Assembly: GCF_026343115.1 (NCBI RefSeq)
Contig: NZ_JAPEMC010000001.1
Span: forward strand, 4,235,501 to 4,299,500
Reading direction: 5' to 3'
Source: Streptomyces sp. NBC_00102
Lineage (GTDB): Bacteria > Actinomycetota > Actinomycetes > Streptomycetales > Streptomycetaceae
DNA length: 64,000 nucleotides
Positions 46,894-55,259 of the stretch are shown in pieces (the first letter of the stretch is position 1; every line of letters starts with the position of its first letter). Below the pieces are notes generated by a model. That model saw only the letters and a program-made list of their open reading frames with translations. It was not told the DNA's origin and made no database searches. A program made the position numbers and the translations under genes.

Positions 46894-48198
46894 TCACGCG
46901 CCGGATTTCGCCTGCGCGGGCCCGGTGGCGGCGTCCGTTTCGCTGCCCCGCGTGCATGCCCAGAGGGCCAACGCGAGGCAGCTGACAGAGGCGCCCAGTG
47001 CGCACACCGCGCCCCATCCGGCCGCCGCGTAGAGGGTGGTGGCGGCGATGGCTCCGGTGGCGCTGCCGACCGAGTAGAAGACCATGTAGCCCCCGATCAG
47101 ACGGCTGCCCGCCTCCGGGTGGAGTGCGTGGATCAGGGTCTGGTTGGTGACATGGACGGCCTGGACGGCGAGGTCGAGGAGGACCACCCCGGCGATCAGG
47201 GCCCAGAGCGAGCCGCGGGTGTAGGCCAGGGGCAGCCAGGAGGCCGCGAGCAGAGCCAGGGCGGTGCCGGTGGTCCACCGGGAGAGCCCGCGGTCGTTCA
47301 GGCGGCCCGCCACGGTCGCGGCCAGCGCCCCGGCGGCTCCGACCAGCCCCAACGCGCCGATCGCGGTGTGGGAGAAGGAGTACGGGGGTTCACTGAGCGG
47401 CAGGGCGATGCTGCTCCACAGGGTGCTGAAGGCCGTGAAGATCAGCAGGCCGAGCAGGGCCCGGAGGCGTACGAGCCGTTCCCGGGCGAACAGGGTGACG
47501 GTGGAGCGCAGGAGCCGGCCGTAGCGGAGGGCGGCCGGTGGGGCGCCGTGGTGGCGCGGCAGTACCCGGTGGAGGACCAGGGCGAGCAGTGCGGTGAGGG
47601 CGGCCGACGCGAGGTAGACGGAGCGCCAGCCGGCGAGGTCCGCCAGGATGCCGGACACGGTGCGGGCGAGCAGGATCCCGAGGACCACACCACTGGTCAC
47701 CGTCCCGACGACGCGTCCGCGCCGGTCCGGAGGGGCCAGTGACGCCGCGAAGGCCACCAGTGTCTGCGTGACCACCGCGAGCAGCCCCATGCCGGCCATG
47801 GCCACGAGCAGTACCGCCGCTGTCCGGGCGGTGGCGACCGCCACCAACGCGGCTACCAGGAGCAGGAGTTGGGACACGACGAGTCGCCTGCGGTCGGTCG
47901 TGTCGCCGAGCGGTACGAGGAAGAACAGCCCGAGCCCGTAGCCGATCTGGGTCAGGGTGACGAGACTGCCGACGAGGGCCGGGCTCATGGAGAGGTCGTG
48001 GCCCACGGTCACCAGGAGCGGCTGGGCGAAGTAGACGTTGGCCACCGCCGTCCCGCAGGCGGCGGCGAAGAGCAGGACGACGCCGCGCGAGAGGGCGAAC
48101 CCGGTGTTCGTTCCGGTCGGGGTCATGGGCCCCGGTGCCGGATCGGTGGGCGCGGTGGTCGTCGCCGCGGGTGGTGTGGCGTCACGGTTGCCGGGCAT
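46894..48198 (-). CDS. MFS transporter
   Basis: A 434-residue major facilitator with about 12 hydrophobic segments and the A-motif-like GDTTDRRRLVVSQ loop after helix 2. The fold resembles drug-type exporters (PLLVTVGHDLSMSPALVGSLVTLTQIGYGLG). ATG at 48198 has GAGGGGA about 7 nt upstream. It is divergent from an HxlR regulator that likely controls it. The exported compound is unknown. Confidence 0.9.
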   Translation of the reverse strand: MPGNRDATPPAATTTAPTDPAPGPMTPTGTNTGFALSRGVVLLFAAACGTAVANVYFAQPLLVTVGHDLSMSPALVGSLVTLTQIGYGLGLFFLVPLGDTTDRRRLVVSQLLLLVAALVAVATARTAAVLLVAMAGMGLLAVVTQTLVAFAASLAPPDRRGRVVGTVTSGVVLGILLARTVSGILADLAGWRSVYLASAALTALLALVLHRVLPRHHGAPPAALRYGRLLRSTVTLFARERLVRLRALLGLLIFTAFSTLWSSIALPLSEPPYSFSHTAIGALGLVGAAGALAATVAGRLNDRGLSRWTTGTALALLAASWLPLAYTRGSLWALIAGVVLLDLAVQAVHVTNQTLIHALHPEAGSRLIGGYMVFYSVGSATGAIAATTLYAAAGWGAVCALGASVSCLALALWACTRGSETDAATGPAQAKSGA

Positions 48199-48220
48199 GC
48201 GGAGTCCCCTCGGCGCATTC

Positions 48221-48276
48221 GGTTGCAACTTGCTACCACCGTGGACCGTAGCGGCCATGGGTGGCATCATGCAACC
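48221..48276. promoter_or_regulatory. Inverted repeat in the MFS/HxlR divergent promoter
   Basis: GGTTGCA at 48221-48227 is mirrored by TGCAACC at 48270-48276; further inner dyads (GCTAC/GTAGC) lie between. It could be the binding site of the HxlR regulator and overlaps the promoter region of both genes. Confidence 0.45.
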
Positions 48277-48336
48277 AGAGGACGGAGTGGCGGAGTGGCG
48301 GAGTGATGGTGTGACGAACGAGGAGAGCCGGGCGGC

Positions 48337-48789
48337 ATGGTGACGAGGAAGCGCTTCGACGACAGCGACTGCCCCGTCGCGCGGTCGGTGGACGCCATCG
48401 GTGACTGGTGGTCCCTGCTGATCGTGCGGGACGCCTTCGACGGGAGCCGTCGGTTCGGGGAGTTCCAGCGCAGCCTCGGGGTGGCGAAGAACATCCTCAC
48501 CTCCCGCCTGCGCGCCTTGGTCGCCGGAGGTGTCTTCGAATCCGTGCCCGCTTCGGACGGCAGCGCCTACCGCGAGTACGTGCTGACCTCCAAGGGCAGA
48601 GCCCTCTTCCCCGTCATCGTGGCGCTGCGGCAGTGGGGAGAGCAGAACTTCTTCGCCCCCGGCGAACCGCACTCGCAGATGGTCGACCGCGAGCAGGGCC
48701 GACGGCTTCGCGCACTGGAGGTCCGTGCGGCGGACGGGCGGTCACTGGATCCGGACGACACCGTCGTCCGCAAGCTTCCTGTGGACTGA
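48337..48789 (+). CDS. HxlR-family transcriptional regulator
   Basis: A 150-residue winged-helix protein of the HxlR/DUF24 family, with the typical CPVARSVDAIGDWWSLLIVRDAF start; the single Cys near residue 12 is the redox-active residue in some members. The LGVAKNILTSRLRALVAGGV segment is the recognition region. It lies divergent from the MFS exporter. It is preceded by a short 8-bp tandem (GGAGTGGC) and followed by a hairpin terminator. The inducer is unknown. Confidence 0.9.
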   Translation: MVTRKRFDDSDCPVARSVDAIGDWWSLLIVRDAFDGSRRFGEFQRSLGVAKNILTSRLRALVAGGVFESVPASDGSAYREYVLTSKGRALFPVIVALRQWGEQNFFAPGEPHSQMVDREQGRRLRALEVRAADGRSLDPDDTVVRKLPVD

Positions 48790-48791
48790 GG

Positions 48792-48827
48792 GCGCCCCCG
48801 ACCGGAGGGTGGTCCGGGCGGGGGCGC
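48792..48827. terminator. Hairpin after the HxlR gene
   Basis: GCGCCCCCG at 48792 pairs with CGGGGGCGC ending at 48827. It may serve both the HxlR gene and the convergent gene at 48875. Confidence 0.7.
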
Positions 48828-48874
48828 TCCGCCGTGCGGGAGAGGGGCGAGCCGCCCGTTCGGCGGGCCCGCGC

Positions 48875-49393
48875 TCACGGGAAGTACAGGGCTGCCTTCT
48901 CCAGGGTGTGGCGTGTGAACATGCCGCCCCAGGCGGTGCCGCCCCGGTACAGCGTGGTGCGTACGGCGCCGGGGCCGGCCTCGACCGTGAGGGGGCGGCT
49001 CATCAGTGACGTGTCGAGGAGCCGCGCGTCCTGCGCCGCCCACTGGGCGGCCTCGGGCTGGACACGGGTGCTCACCAGCGCGGGCAGCACCTGGGCCACG
49101 TTGCGGGCGCCGGGTATGCCTCCGCGCACGCTCTTCGCGTAGCGCATGGCCCAGATGGTGAACTCGTGCAGGGTGGCCACGTCGATCTCGGGAACGGCTG
49201 CCGCGAAGACGAACAGCTCGACCTTCGTTCCGAACCAGCGGGCCTTGCGATCGGCACGGAAGCCGGTCAGTGACGGATGGTCGTTCCAGTGCGACGGCGT
49301 CACCTTGCAGCCGTCGGCGGTGAGTCGCTCATGGAGTGCCGCGAGGTACGCGGCCGCCGCGTCGGCGGTCGGTTCAGTGGCAGGCGAGTTCAT
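48875..49393 (-). CDS. Hypothetical protein
   Basis: A 172-residue soluble protein without a recognised family. It has an alpha/beta look: LHERLTADGCKVTPSHWND, then KVELFVFAAAVPEIDVATLHEFTIWAMRYAK, and a second domain around AQVLPALVSTRVQPEAAQW. The ATG at 49393 is preferred to a TTG at 49408 because GGAG sits 8 nt upstream. It is a single-gene unit. No function is assigned. Confidence 0.7.
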   Translation of the reverse strand: MNSPATEPTADAAAAYLAALHERLTADGCKVTPSHWNDHPSLTGFRADRKARWFGTKVELFVFAAAVPEIDVATLHEFTIWAMRYAKSVRGGIPGARNVAQVLPALVSTRVQPEAAQWAAQDARLLDTSLMSRPLTVEAGPGAVRTTLYRGGTAWGGMFTRHTLEKAALYFP

Positions 49394-49452
49394 GCGCGAA
49401 GTCTCCAACGCCCTTGTGGTGCAAGGGAAGAGGGAGGGGCGAGCTCGACTGT

Positions 49453-49488
49453 CCGGAGTCCGTGAGGCCGCTTTCCGCCGGACTCCGG
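49453..49488 (-). terminator. Hairpin downstream of the two-span membrane protein
   Basis: CCGGAGTCCG at 49453 pairs with CGGACTCCGG ending at 49488, a 10-bp stem just beyond the minus-strand gene that ends at 49522. Confidence 0.65.
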
Positions 49489-49521
49489 GACCCCGCTCCG
49501 GACGCCCGGTGCGTCAGCGCC

Positions 49522-49986
49522 TCACAGCGCGAGGAACGTCGCCACCAGCACGGCGGCTCCCGCCACTCCCGCCGCCCACGCCGTACGGGTCAGGCGCAGG
49601 CCGCCGCCCAGGATCAGGGACGCCAGGATCAGCGCACCGCCCAACGGGAGCCAGGCGTGCAGGAACCCGGGGACCCCGGTCCGTACGGCCTCGGCGCTGC
49701 CCGGCTTCAGGACCACCGGGAACGCGTCGCCGCGCTGCGCCGCGACCGAGCGCTCGACTATCACGCCCGAGCGAGGCGGGGACTGGGCGTCCGGAGCGTA
49801 CGCGCCGGTGCAGGTGTCCTCCCCGCAGCCCGTCACCGTCAGGGTGCCGTGCTCGCGGCCCTTGGCCAGGATGATGTGGTGCGCCGTCTCCCACGACGCC
49901 CACCCACCCGCGACGAGCAGCAGCAGGGTGACCAGGGCCATCGCGCCATTACGGGCGATCATGGCCACGCGCTGGGAGGACTTCAT
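49522..49986 (-). CDS. Membrane protein of unknown function
   Basis: A 154-residue protein with an N-terminal membrane segment (MALVTLLLLVAGGWASW), an extracytoplasmic loop of about 70 residues with a Cys pair (GCGEDTC), and two C-terminal segments (WLPLGGALILASLILGGGL, AAGVAGAAVLVATFLAL). The loop could form a disulfide. The start at ATG 49986 fits the first membrane helix. No family is recognised. Confidence 0.7.
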   Translation of the reverse strand: MKSSQRVAMIARNGAMALVTLLLLVAGGWASWETAHHIILAKGREHGTLTVTGCGEDTCTGAYAPDAQSPPRSGVIVERSVAAQRGDAFPVVLKPGSAEAVRTGVPGFLHAWLPLGGALILASLILGGGLRLTRTAWAAGVAGAAVLVATFLAL

Positions 49987-50257
49987 GGAGGCCGATCTTT
50001 GGGCAGGACGATGCTCTCGGTCAACTTGGGTCCGAAAAGGGGCGGGGAAGCGGTGGGAATGTCGGGAGTTGGGTGTTCCGGGGCCGGGGTGTACCGCGCG
50101 GCGTACGGGCGCCTGTACAGGCGTGATGGACGGTCCTCACGGATTCGGGGACCACAGGGGGCGGTCGGCGGGGACATTGCCGAAGGGCGGCAGGCCGGGA
50201 CCGTGTTCACTGCCGGAAGTGGCCGTTCACGCCGGCCGGTCGACTGCCTATGATCAC

Positions 50258-50309
50258 CGGGACGGGGTACCGGGACGGGGTACCGGGACGGGGTACCGGG
50301 ACGGGGTAC
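50258..50309. repeat. Four perfect tandem 13-bp repeats
   Basis: CGGGACGGGGTAC is repeated four times without a break (50258-50309), followed by a partial CGG copy. It lies in a 474-bp gene-free gap upstream of the membrane protein gene at 50461. The unit is not a multiple of three, so it is a non-coding minisatellite; each junction gives GGTACC. The remainder of this gap shows no gene. Confidence 0.9.
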
Positions 50310-50460
50310 CGGAATGGTGAATTCCGGAGAATACGCCGCTCTTTGCGCCCGGAGTGGGGTCCGGGACGATTTCGCGCCGCATGAACGAGGGGGAGCCCTG
50401 GGGGTGCGGCTCTCCGCCCTGGACAACGCACCGTGCATGACCTTGGGGGGAATCGCGAGC

Positions 50461-50841
50461 ATGCTCTCTGATCTGACCACCACCACGTGGTGGATCGTCG
50501 CGGGCGTCGTCACCGCCGCGTACGTGGCCGCGATCTGCGCGCTGTATCCGGCGGGCAAGCTGCGACGGGCGCTGTCCGCCATGCCGGTCGCGGCGATGGT
50601 CATGGCGGCCGTATCCGCGGCGCTGCACGGTTATTCGGCCGAGGTCACCCTGTACCTCTACTGCGTCCTGGTGGTGTTGTTGCTCATCGTGTTCGGTCTG
50701 TCGGCCAAGAAGTTCGTGGCGGCGGTCGCGGAGCAGAAGGAGTACCCCGACCGTCAGGTCCGGGTGAGCCGCACCGCTCTGTACGCGGTGGCCGGCGTGG
50801 GCGTCGTGTGGATGGCGATCGCCGTCTGGCTCTGGCCGTAG
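50461..50841 (+). CDS. Small membrane protein, paralogue of the protein at 62368
   Basis: A 126-residue protein with four hydrophobic segments and a basic loop between the first two (YPAGKLRR). It opens MLSDLTTTTWWIVAGVVTAAYVA, matching MLSHLTTGAWWTIATFVTVVYLA of the gene at 62368, and both share GYS(A/V)xxTLY and a C-terminal W(L)WP. The ATG at 50461 is chosen from that match; an ATG at 50437 is possible. A GGGGGG tract precedes both genes at similar distance. The function is unknown; the similarity may reflect duplication. Confidence 0.75.
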   Translation: MLSDLTTTTWWIVAGVVTAAYVAAICALYPAGKLRRALSAMPVAAMVMAAVSAALHGYSAEVTLYLYCVLVVLLLIVFGLSAKKFVAAVAEQKEYPDRQVRVSRTALYAVAGVGVVWMAIAVWLWP

Positions 50842-50889
50842 GGCCCGCGCCGAGCTCCGGGCCGGGCTCGCCCGAGCCAGGCTCTCCCA

Positions 50890-50919
50890 CGGTTCCTGGT
50901 GCACACGCGCCAGGAACCG
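50890..50919. terminator. Bidirectional terminator between convergent genes
   Basis: CGGTTCCTGG pairs perfectly with CCAGGAACCG over a 10-base loop, midway between the ends of the membrane protein and debranching-type genes. Confidence 0.8.
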
Positions 50920-50944
50920 CGGGACAGCCCGGGCGGATGCGGCT

Positions 50945-52942
50945 CTACGCCTCCGTCTCCCGGGGCCGCCCTGCCGTCTCCGTCTCCCGCAGCGCGGTGA
51001 GGATCGCCAGCGGGGTCGCCGCCGCCCATGCCTGCGGGGAGCAGGAGTGCGGGTACGGGACCGGGCGCGGGTGGTCGGTGCGGCCGTAGCCGGCCATCAC
51101 CTCGGGCAGCCGGCCGCCGTGGTGGCCGGCCGCGTCCAGCAGGCCGCGTGCGACCGCCCGGACCTCGTCGGCCAGGCCCGCCCGTGCGAGCCCGAGCACG
51201 ACGACCGCGTTGTCGTGCGGCCAGCAGGTGCCCCGGTGGTAGGAGAGCGGGTGGTAGCCCGGCTGCCCGGCCGCCAGCGTGCGGATCGCCCAGCCCGAGA
51301 AGAAGTCGGGCTCCAGGAGTCGCCGCCCGACCCGGCGGGCGTGCTCCTCGTCGAGGATGCCGGACCAGAGGAGGTGGCCCGCGTCGGAGGCGAGGGAGTC
51401 GACCTGCCGCCCCTTCCCGTCGAGCGCCAGCGCCGGGAAGTCCGGGCCGGTCATCCAGAAGTCCCGCACGAAGCGGTCCCGCAAGTCCGCTGCCGCCGCC
51501 TCCAGTTCGTCGGCCCAGGCGGCGTCGCCCCACACCGTGCGGGCGAGCCGTGCGGTGCGGACCAGCGCGTCGTACGCGTACCCCTGTGCCTCGGCGACGG
51601 CGATCGGGCCCTCGGCCTGGGTGCCGTCGAGGAAGCAGATCGCGCCCTCGGAGTCCTTCCAGTTCTGGTTGACCAGGCCGCCCGGGTCCGGGGTGTAGGA
51701 GAGGTAGCCGCCGTCGGCGAGACCGCCGTCCCGGAACATCCACGCCACCGCCGCCCGCGCCTGCGGTTCGAGGCGCGCGGCGAGCCCGGTGTCCCCCGTG
51801 GTGAGGGCGTGGGCGTCCAGCAGGGTGAGGAAGAGCGGGGTGGCGTCCACGGAGCCGTAGTAACGGCCGTACGGGACCTGGCGGAACGCCGCGAGCTCGC
51901 CGTGGCGGATCTCGTGCACGATGCGCCCCGGCTGTTCGCCCCGGAAGGCGTCGTACTCCGCGCCCTGGGTCGCGGCCAGCGCGGCGAGGGTGGCCGCGGC
52001 CAGCTCCGGGCGGTAGGGGAGCGCGAAGTGCGAGGTGAGCAGGGCGTCCCGGCCGAAGAGCGTCAGGAACCACGGCACCCCCGCGCCCGGGACCCTCAGC
52101 TCCTCGCCGTCGGGTCCGAGCGCCGGGACGCGCAGCGATGCCAGGTCGCCGAGCCCACGGGCGACGGCCGCCGCGAGCCCGGCCGGAGCGTCGGTGGGCG
52201 GCGGCGGTGAAGCCTCCGGGCCTGAGAGGTCAGTGAACTCCGAAGTGTCCAGGGCCTGTTCGGCTGCGGCGGCGTCCGGGGTCGTGGGCGGCCCGGGCGC
52301 CGGGGCCCCGTGCGGCTGGGCCACCACGGTCAGCAGCAGCTCCGCCGCCCCCTGGGCCGGTACCTCCAGGTGCCACCGGAGAATCCGGGTGGTCGACCCG
52401 GCCTCCACGAGGGCCACTTCGACCGGAGCGGGGGAGGCGGCGACCGTCGTCCGCGACAGCCAGTCCGCGCCGCGCTCGTAGGCGAAGACGACCCCGTCCG
52501 GGGTGGGCGTGACCGTGCGCCGCGCCCCGGTCTTGTCGTACCTGCGGTGGTCCGACCGCAGTTCGAACTGGTCGGCGAAGTCGGCGTCCACGGTGAGGCC
52601 GAGGACGGCGGTCACCGGCTCCGCCCGGTTGCTGACCAGGCGGACGCGCTCCGTCAAGTAACCGCCACCCAGGGCCTGTTCGCGGAACACCGTGTAGGCG
52701 GGCGGCTCGTCACGGGTGCCGGGCGGGGTCAGGACGCACGCCGTGCCGGTCTCTCCCGCGGCGGGTACGAGGACGCCGGGGGCCGCGTTGTCCACGGTCA
52801 GCGTCCAGCGGCTCAGGTGACGGGCGTCCCGGCGGAAGAGGCCGTCCGGGGAGGTGCCCCGGCGGCCGGTGATCCCGCCGTCCGCGCCCAGTACGGCGAA
52901 CGTACCGGCGCGGACCAGGGTGATGTCGGTGCCCGCGCTCAT
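50945..52942 (-). CDS. Glycogen debranching-type (amylo-1,6-glucosidase-like) glycosidase
   Basis: A 665-residue protein with an N-terminal beta-sandwich of the GDE-N type (RAGTFAVLGADGGITGRRGTSPDGLFRRDARHLSRW), then a linker rich in Pro and Ala (about 225-265), and a C-terminal alpha/alpha six-barrel (WFLTLFGRDALLTSHFALPY, then GYLSYTPDPGGLVNQNWKDS, CWPHDNAVV). The FGRD and WKDS segments recall the active sites of this glycosidase clan. No signal peptide is seen, so it acts in the cytoplasm on an imported sugar. It overlaps the next upstream gene by 4 nt. The exact substrate is unknown. Confidence 0.8.
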   Translation of the reverse strand: MSAGTDITLVRAGTFAVLGADGGITGRRGTSPDGLFRRDARHLSRWTLTVDNAAPGVLVPAAGETGTACVLTPPGTRDEPPAYTVFREQALGGGYLTERVRLVSNRAEPVTAVLGLTVDADFADQFELRSDHRRYDKTGARRTVTPTPDGVVFAYERGADWLSRTTVAASPAPVEVALVEAGSTTRILRWHLEVPAQGAAELLLTVVAQPHGAPAPGPPTTPDAAAAEQALDTSEFTDLSGPEASPPPPTDAPAGLAAAVARGLGDLASLRVPALGPDGEELRVPGAGVPWFLTLFGRDALLTSHFALPYRPELAAATLAALAATQGAEYDAFRGEQPGRIVHEIRHGELAAFRQVPYGRYYGSVDATPLFLTLLDAHALTTGDTGLAARLEPQARAAVAWMFRDGGLADGGYLSYTPDPGGLVNQNWKDSEGAICFLDGTQAEGPIAVAEAQGYAYDALVRTARLARTVWGDAAWADELEAAAADLRDRFVRDFWMTGPDFPALALDGKGRQVDSLASDAGHLLWSGILDEEHARRVGRRLLEPDFFSGWAIRTLAAGQPGYHPLSYHRGTCWPHDNAVVVLGLARAGLADEVRAVARGLLDAAGHHGGRLPEVMAGYGRTDHPRPVPYPHSCSPQAWAAATPLAILTALRETETAGRPRETEA

Positions 52943-54333
52943 GCGTCCGCCCCCGTCTTCGTGGCCGGCGGCTGCCCGGATGCCGGGGAGTCGGTCCGCT
53001 CGGCTGCCACCAGCAGGTCCAGTGCGAGCGCGGCCGTCCAGCCGAAGTCGAGGGTGCCGCGGGCCTGTGCGGTGAAGGGGTCCACGTACTCCGCGAAGCC
53101 GCTGTTCCCTGCCGCGTCGAGCATCGCCGCGCGCAGCCGGTCGGCCGCGTGGGTCAGGCCGTACTGCCGAAGGCCGCGTTCCATCAGCCAGTTGGTGTTG
53201 AACCAGGCGGGTCCGCGCCAGTAGCGGGACGGGTCGAAGGCGGCGCCGTCGAGGTCGTACGAGGGGACCATCGGGACCTCGCCGAGCCGGAAGGCGGTGC
53301 CTTCGGCGGTTTGGGTCAGCGCGTCGACGACCTCCCGCGGGAGGCCGGGGACGATCAGCGGGATCAGTCCGGCGACGCTCTTCTCCGGGATGGGTTCGTC
53401 GCTCACCAGGTCGCGGCAGAGGAACATACCGGCCTCCGGCGACCAGAGCCGCTCCACCAGTGCCTCGGTGAGGCGGGCGGCGCGCTCCTCGTGCGGGGCC
53501 GGGTCGACGCCCGTCTCGGCGGCGATCCGGGCGAGCGCGTGCTCCGAGACGATCAGCAGGGCGTTGACGCACGGGTCTTCGACGGCGAAGGCGTGGCCGG
53601 CACCCGCGTCGGCGTAGCCGCCGTCGCGGTAGTCGGTGGCGAGCCGTACGTACCGTCCGTAGTCCAGGTCGGTGGGCCGTTCGGAGGGCTGGCCGTGATC
53701 GAGGTCGGCGCGCCGGTACGAGCCCGCGGCGGCCGGCTCGACGCGCCGCAGCGGCGCGTCCCAGCAGGGGCTGTTGTCCATGCCCGGCTCCCAGGGGTGG
53801 ACCATCGCGGCGAGACCGCCGCCGCCCAGGTCCCGGGGGCCCGTGAGGTAGTCGTGCCAGGCGGCGAGGCGCCCGTACACCCGGGGCAGGAAGCCGCGCC
53901 GGCGCGAGTCCTCGGGGTCGGCGAGGTGCACCAGCCAGGCGGCCAGCGCGTGCACCGGGGGCTGCACGATTCCGGAGGTCTCGGTGTCCGCGGGGGCTCC
54001 GGCCGCCGCTCCGGCGCTCGACGAGCGCCAGAAGTCGGGGCTCGGGAAGTACGCGTCGTGCGGGACCGCCGGATTGAACACGATGTGCGGGACCCGGCCG
54101 TCCTTCCACTGCGCGTGCAGCAGGGTCTCCAGCTCGCGCTGGGCCCGGTGCACCGAGAGGTGGCGCAGGCCGATCGCGATGAACGCGGAGTCCCAGCTCC
54201 ACTGGTGCGGGTAGAGGCCGCGGGAGGGCACGGTCGAGGCGCCCCTCCAGTTGCCGAGGAGGACGCGGGCCGCACCGTGCCGGAGATCCTCCGTCTCCCC
54301 GGCCGCGGACGTCCCGACGAGGAGCGAGGTCAC
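52939..54333 (-). CDS. MGH1-like (GH63-type) alpha/alpha-barrel glycosidase
   Basis: A 464-residue protein of the MGH1-like glycosyl hydrolase group, related to trehalase and mannosylglycerate hydrolase. Typical segments are LYPHQWSWDSAFIAIGLRHLS, GMDNSPCWDAPL with its Asp, and YWRGPAWFNTNWLMERGL, where the second catalytic-type Asp/Glu set is expected. No export signal is seen. It starts with GTG at 54333 in a GTGA overlap with the sugar isomerase gene, so all three genes are translationally linked. It may cleave an imported disaccharide. Confidence 0.85.
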   Translation of the reverse strand: MTSLLVGTSAAGETEDLRHGAARVLLGNWRGASTVPSRGLYPHQWSWDSAFIAIGLRHLSVHRAQRELETLLHAQWKDGRVPHIVFNPAVPHDAYFPSPDFWRSSSAGAAAGAPADTETSGIVQPPVHALAAWLVHLADPEDSRRRGFLPRVYGRLAAWHDYLTGPRDLGGGGLAAMVHPWEPGMDNSPCWDAPLRRVEPAAAGSYRRADLDHGQPSERPTDLDYGRYVRLATDYRDGGYADAGAGHAFAVEDPCVNALLIVSEHALARIAAETGVDPAPHEERAARLTEALVERLWSPEAGMFLCRDLVSDEPIPEKSVAGLIPLIVPGLPREVVDALTQTAEGTAFRLGEVPMVPSYDLDGAAFDPSRYWRGPAWFNTNWLMERGLRQYGLTHAADRLRAAMLDAAGNSGFAEYVDPFTAQARGTLDFGWTAALALDLLVAAERTDSPASGQPPATKTGADA

Positions 54334-55142
54334 GCGCCCGACCTCCGCAGGAAGGCCGGGATGGAGCGGACGGCCTCGACCGGGTCACCGGTCAGGCGGC
54401 ACTCGGCGGCGAGGTAGCCGTCGAAACCGATGGTGTGCAGCGCGCCGATCCAGGCCGGCCAGTCCAGGTGGCCGGCGCCCGGCTGGAACCGGTTGGAGTC
54501 GCTGACCTGCGCGTGGCCGATGTACGGGGCCGCGGCGAGGATCGATGCCGACGGATCGGCCTCCTCGATGTTCATGTGGTAGCTGTCGATGCCGATCTTC
54601 ACCGAGTCCAGGCCCACGGTGCTCAGCAGGTCGACGGCCTGGTCCAGCCGGTTGACCATGTGGTCCTCGTACCGGTTGAGCGGCTCCAGGAAGAGGGTGA
54701 CGCCCTCCGCGCGCGCGTGCTCGCCGAGCTCGGTGAGACCCGCGAGGAGCACCTCGCGGTCCTCCTCCTCGGAGCGCGGCGGCTCGAACGGAGGCAGCCG
54801 GCGCGAGAACATCCCGTACGACGCCGGGGTCTGCACGCCCAGGGCGCCGATCTCCGCCGCGACGCTGAGCTGCGACTTCATCTGCTCCAGGGCGTCCTTG
54901 CGCAGGCCGTCGTCGAAGGCGGCGAAGAAGTGCAGCATCTCGACGCAGACCGTCGGCATGACGACGCCGTCGGCCAGCGCCCGCTTCAGCTCGGGGAGGC
55001 GGTCGCGGAAGTGGAAGTCGCCCCGCGAGCGCAGCTCGATGGCGTCGAACCCGGCGTCCTGGGCGAACGCCCATTTCTCCTGGAGCGTGTCACCGGGGAG
55101 CAGCTGTTCCTGGCAGGCGGTCTTCAGCGGGGTCTTCGGCAT
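54330..55142 (-). CDS. Sugar phosphate isomerase/epimerase (TIM barrel)
   Basis: A 270-residue xylose isomerase-like TIM-barrel protein. Metal-binding residues are suggested by EMLHFFAAFDDG, LFLEPLNRYEDHMVN (Glu), KIGIDSYHMNIEE (Asp, His), and the late AAECRLTGDP (Glu). Such enzymes interconvert keto and aldo sugars or epimerise them. It starts at ATG 55142, with AAAGG upstream. It lies in the operon behind the dehydrogenase gene, separated by a 117-bp gap that holds a hairpin. Confidence 0.85.
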   Translation of the reverse strand: MPKTPLKTACQEQLLPGDTLQEKWAFAQDAGFDAIELRSRGDFHFRDRLPELKRALADGVVMPTVCVEMLHFFAAFDDGLRKDALEQMKSQLSVAAEIGALGVQTPASYGMFSRRLPPFEPPRSEEEDREVLLAGLTELGEHARAEGVTLFLEPLNRYEDHMVNRLDQAVDLLSTVGLDSVKIGIDSYHMNIEEADPSASILAAAPYIGHAQVSDSNRFQPGAGHLDWPAWIGALHTIGFDGYLAAECRLTGDPVEAVRSIPAFLRRSGA

Positions 55143-55203
55143 GAGTGGCCTTTCGGCGCGGCCGGCGGGCAGCGCACGGGGGAGGGGCGAGGCGAGGGGC
55201 GGG

Positions 55204-55229
55204 GCCGGTACGGGGTGACCCGTACCGGC
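55204..55229 (-). terminator. Hairpin inside the sugar operon, possible attenuator
   Basis: GCCGGTACGGG and its exact complement (11 bp) enclose a 4-base loop, in the gap between the dehydrogenase gene and the isomerase gene on the minus strand. It may stop part of the transcription and lower expression of the glycosidases. Confidence 0.55.
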
Positions 55230-55259
55230 GGGACGCGCGGGGGCGAGCCGGAGTACGGC

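Noticed and set aside
50945..54388. 1147-codon fused frame spanning both glycosidases
   Set aside because: The part beyond 52942 is the wrong frame of the upstream gene; the real genes overlap by ATGA and have separate starts.
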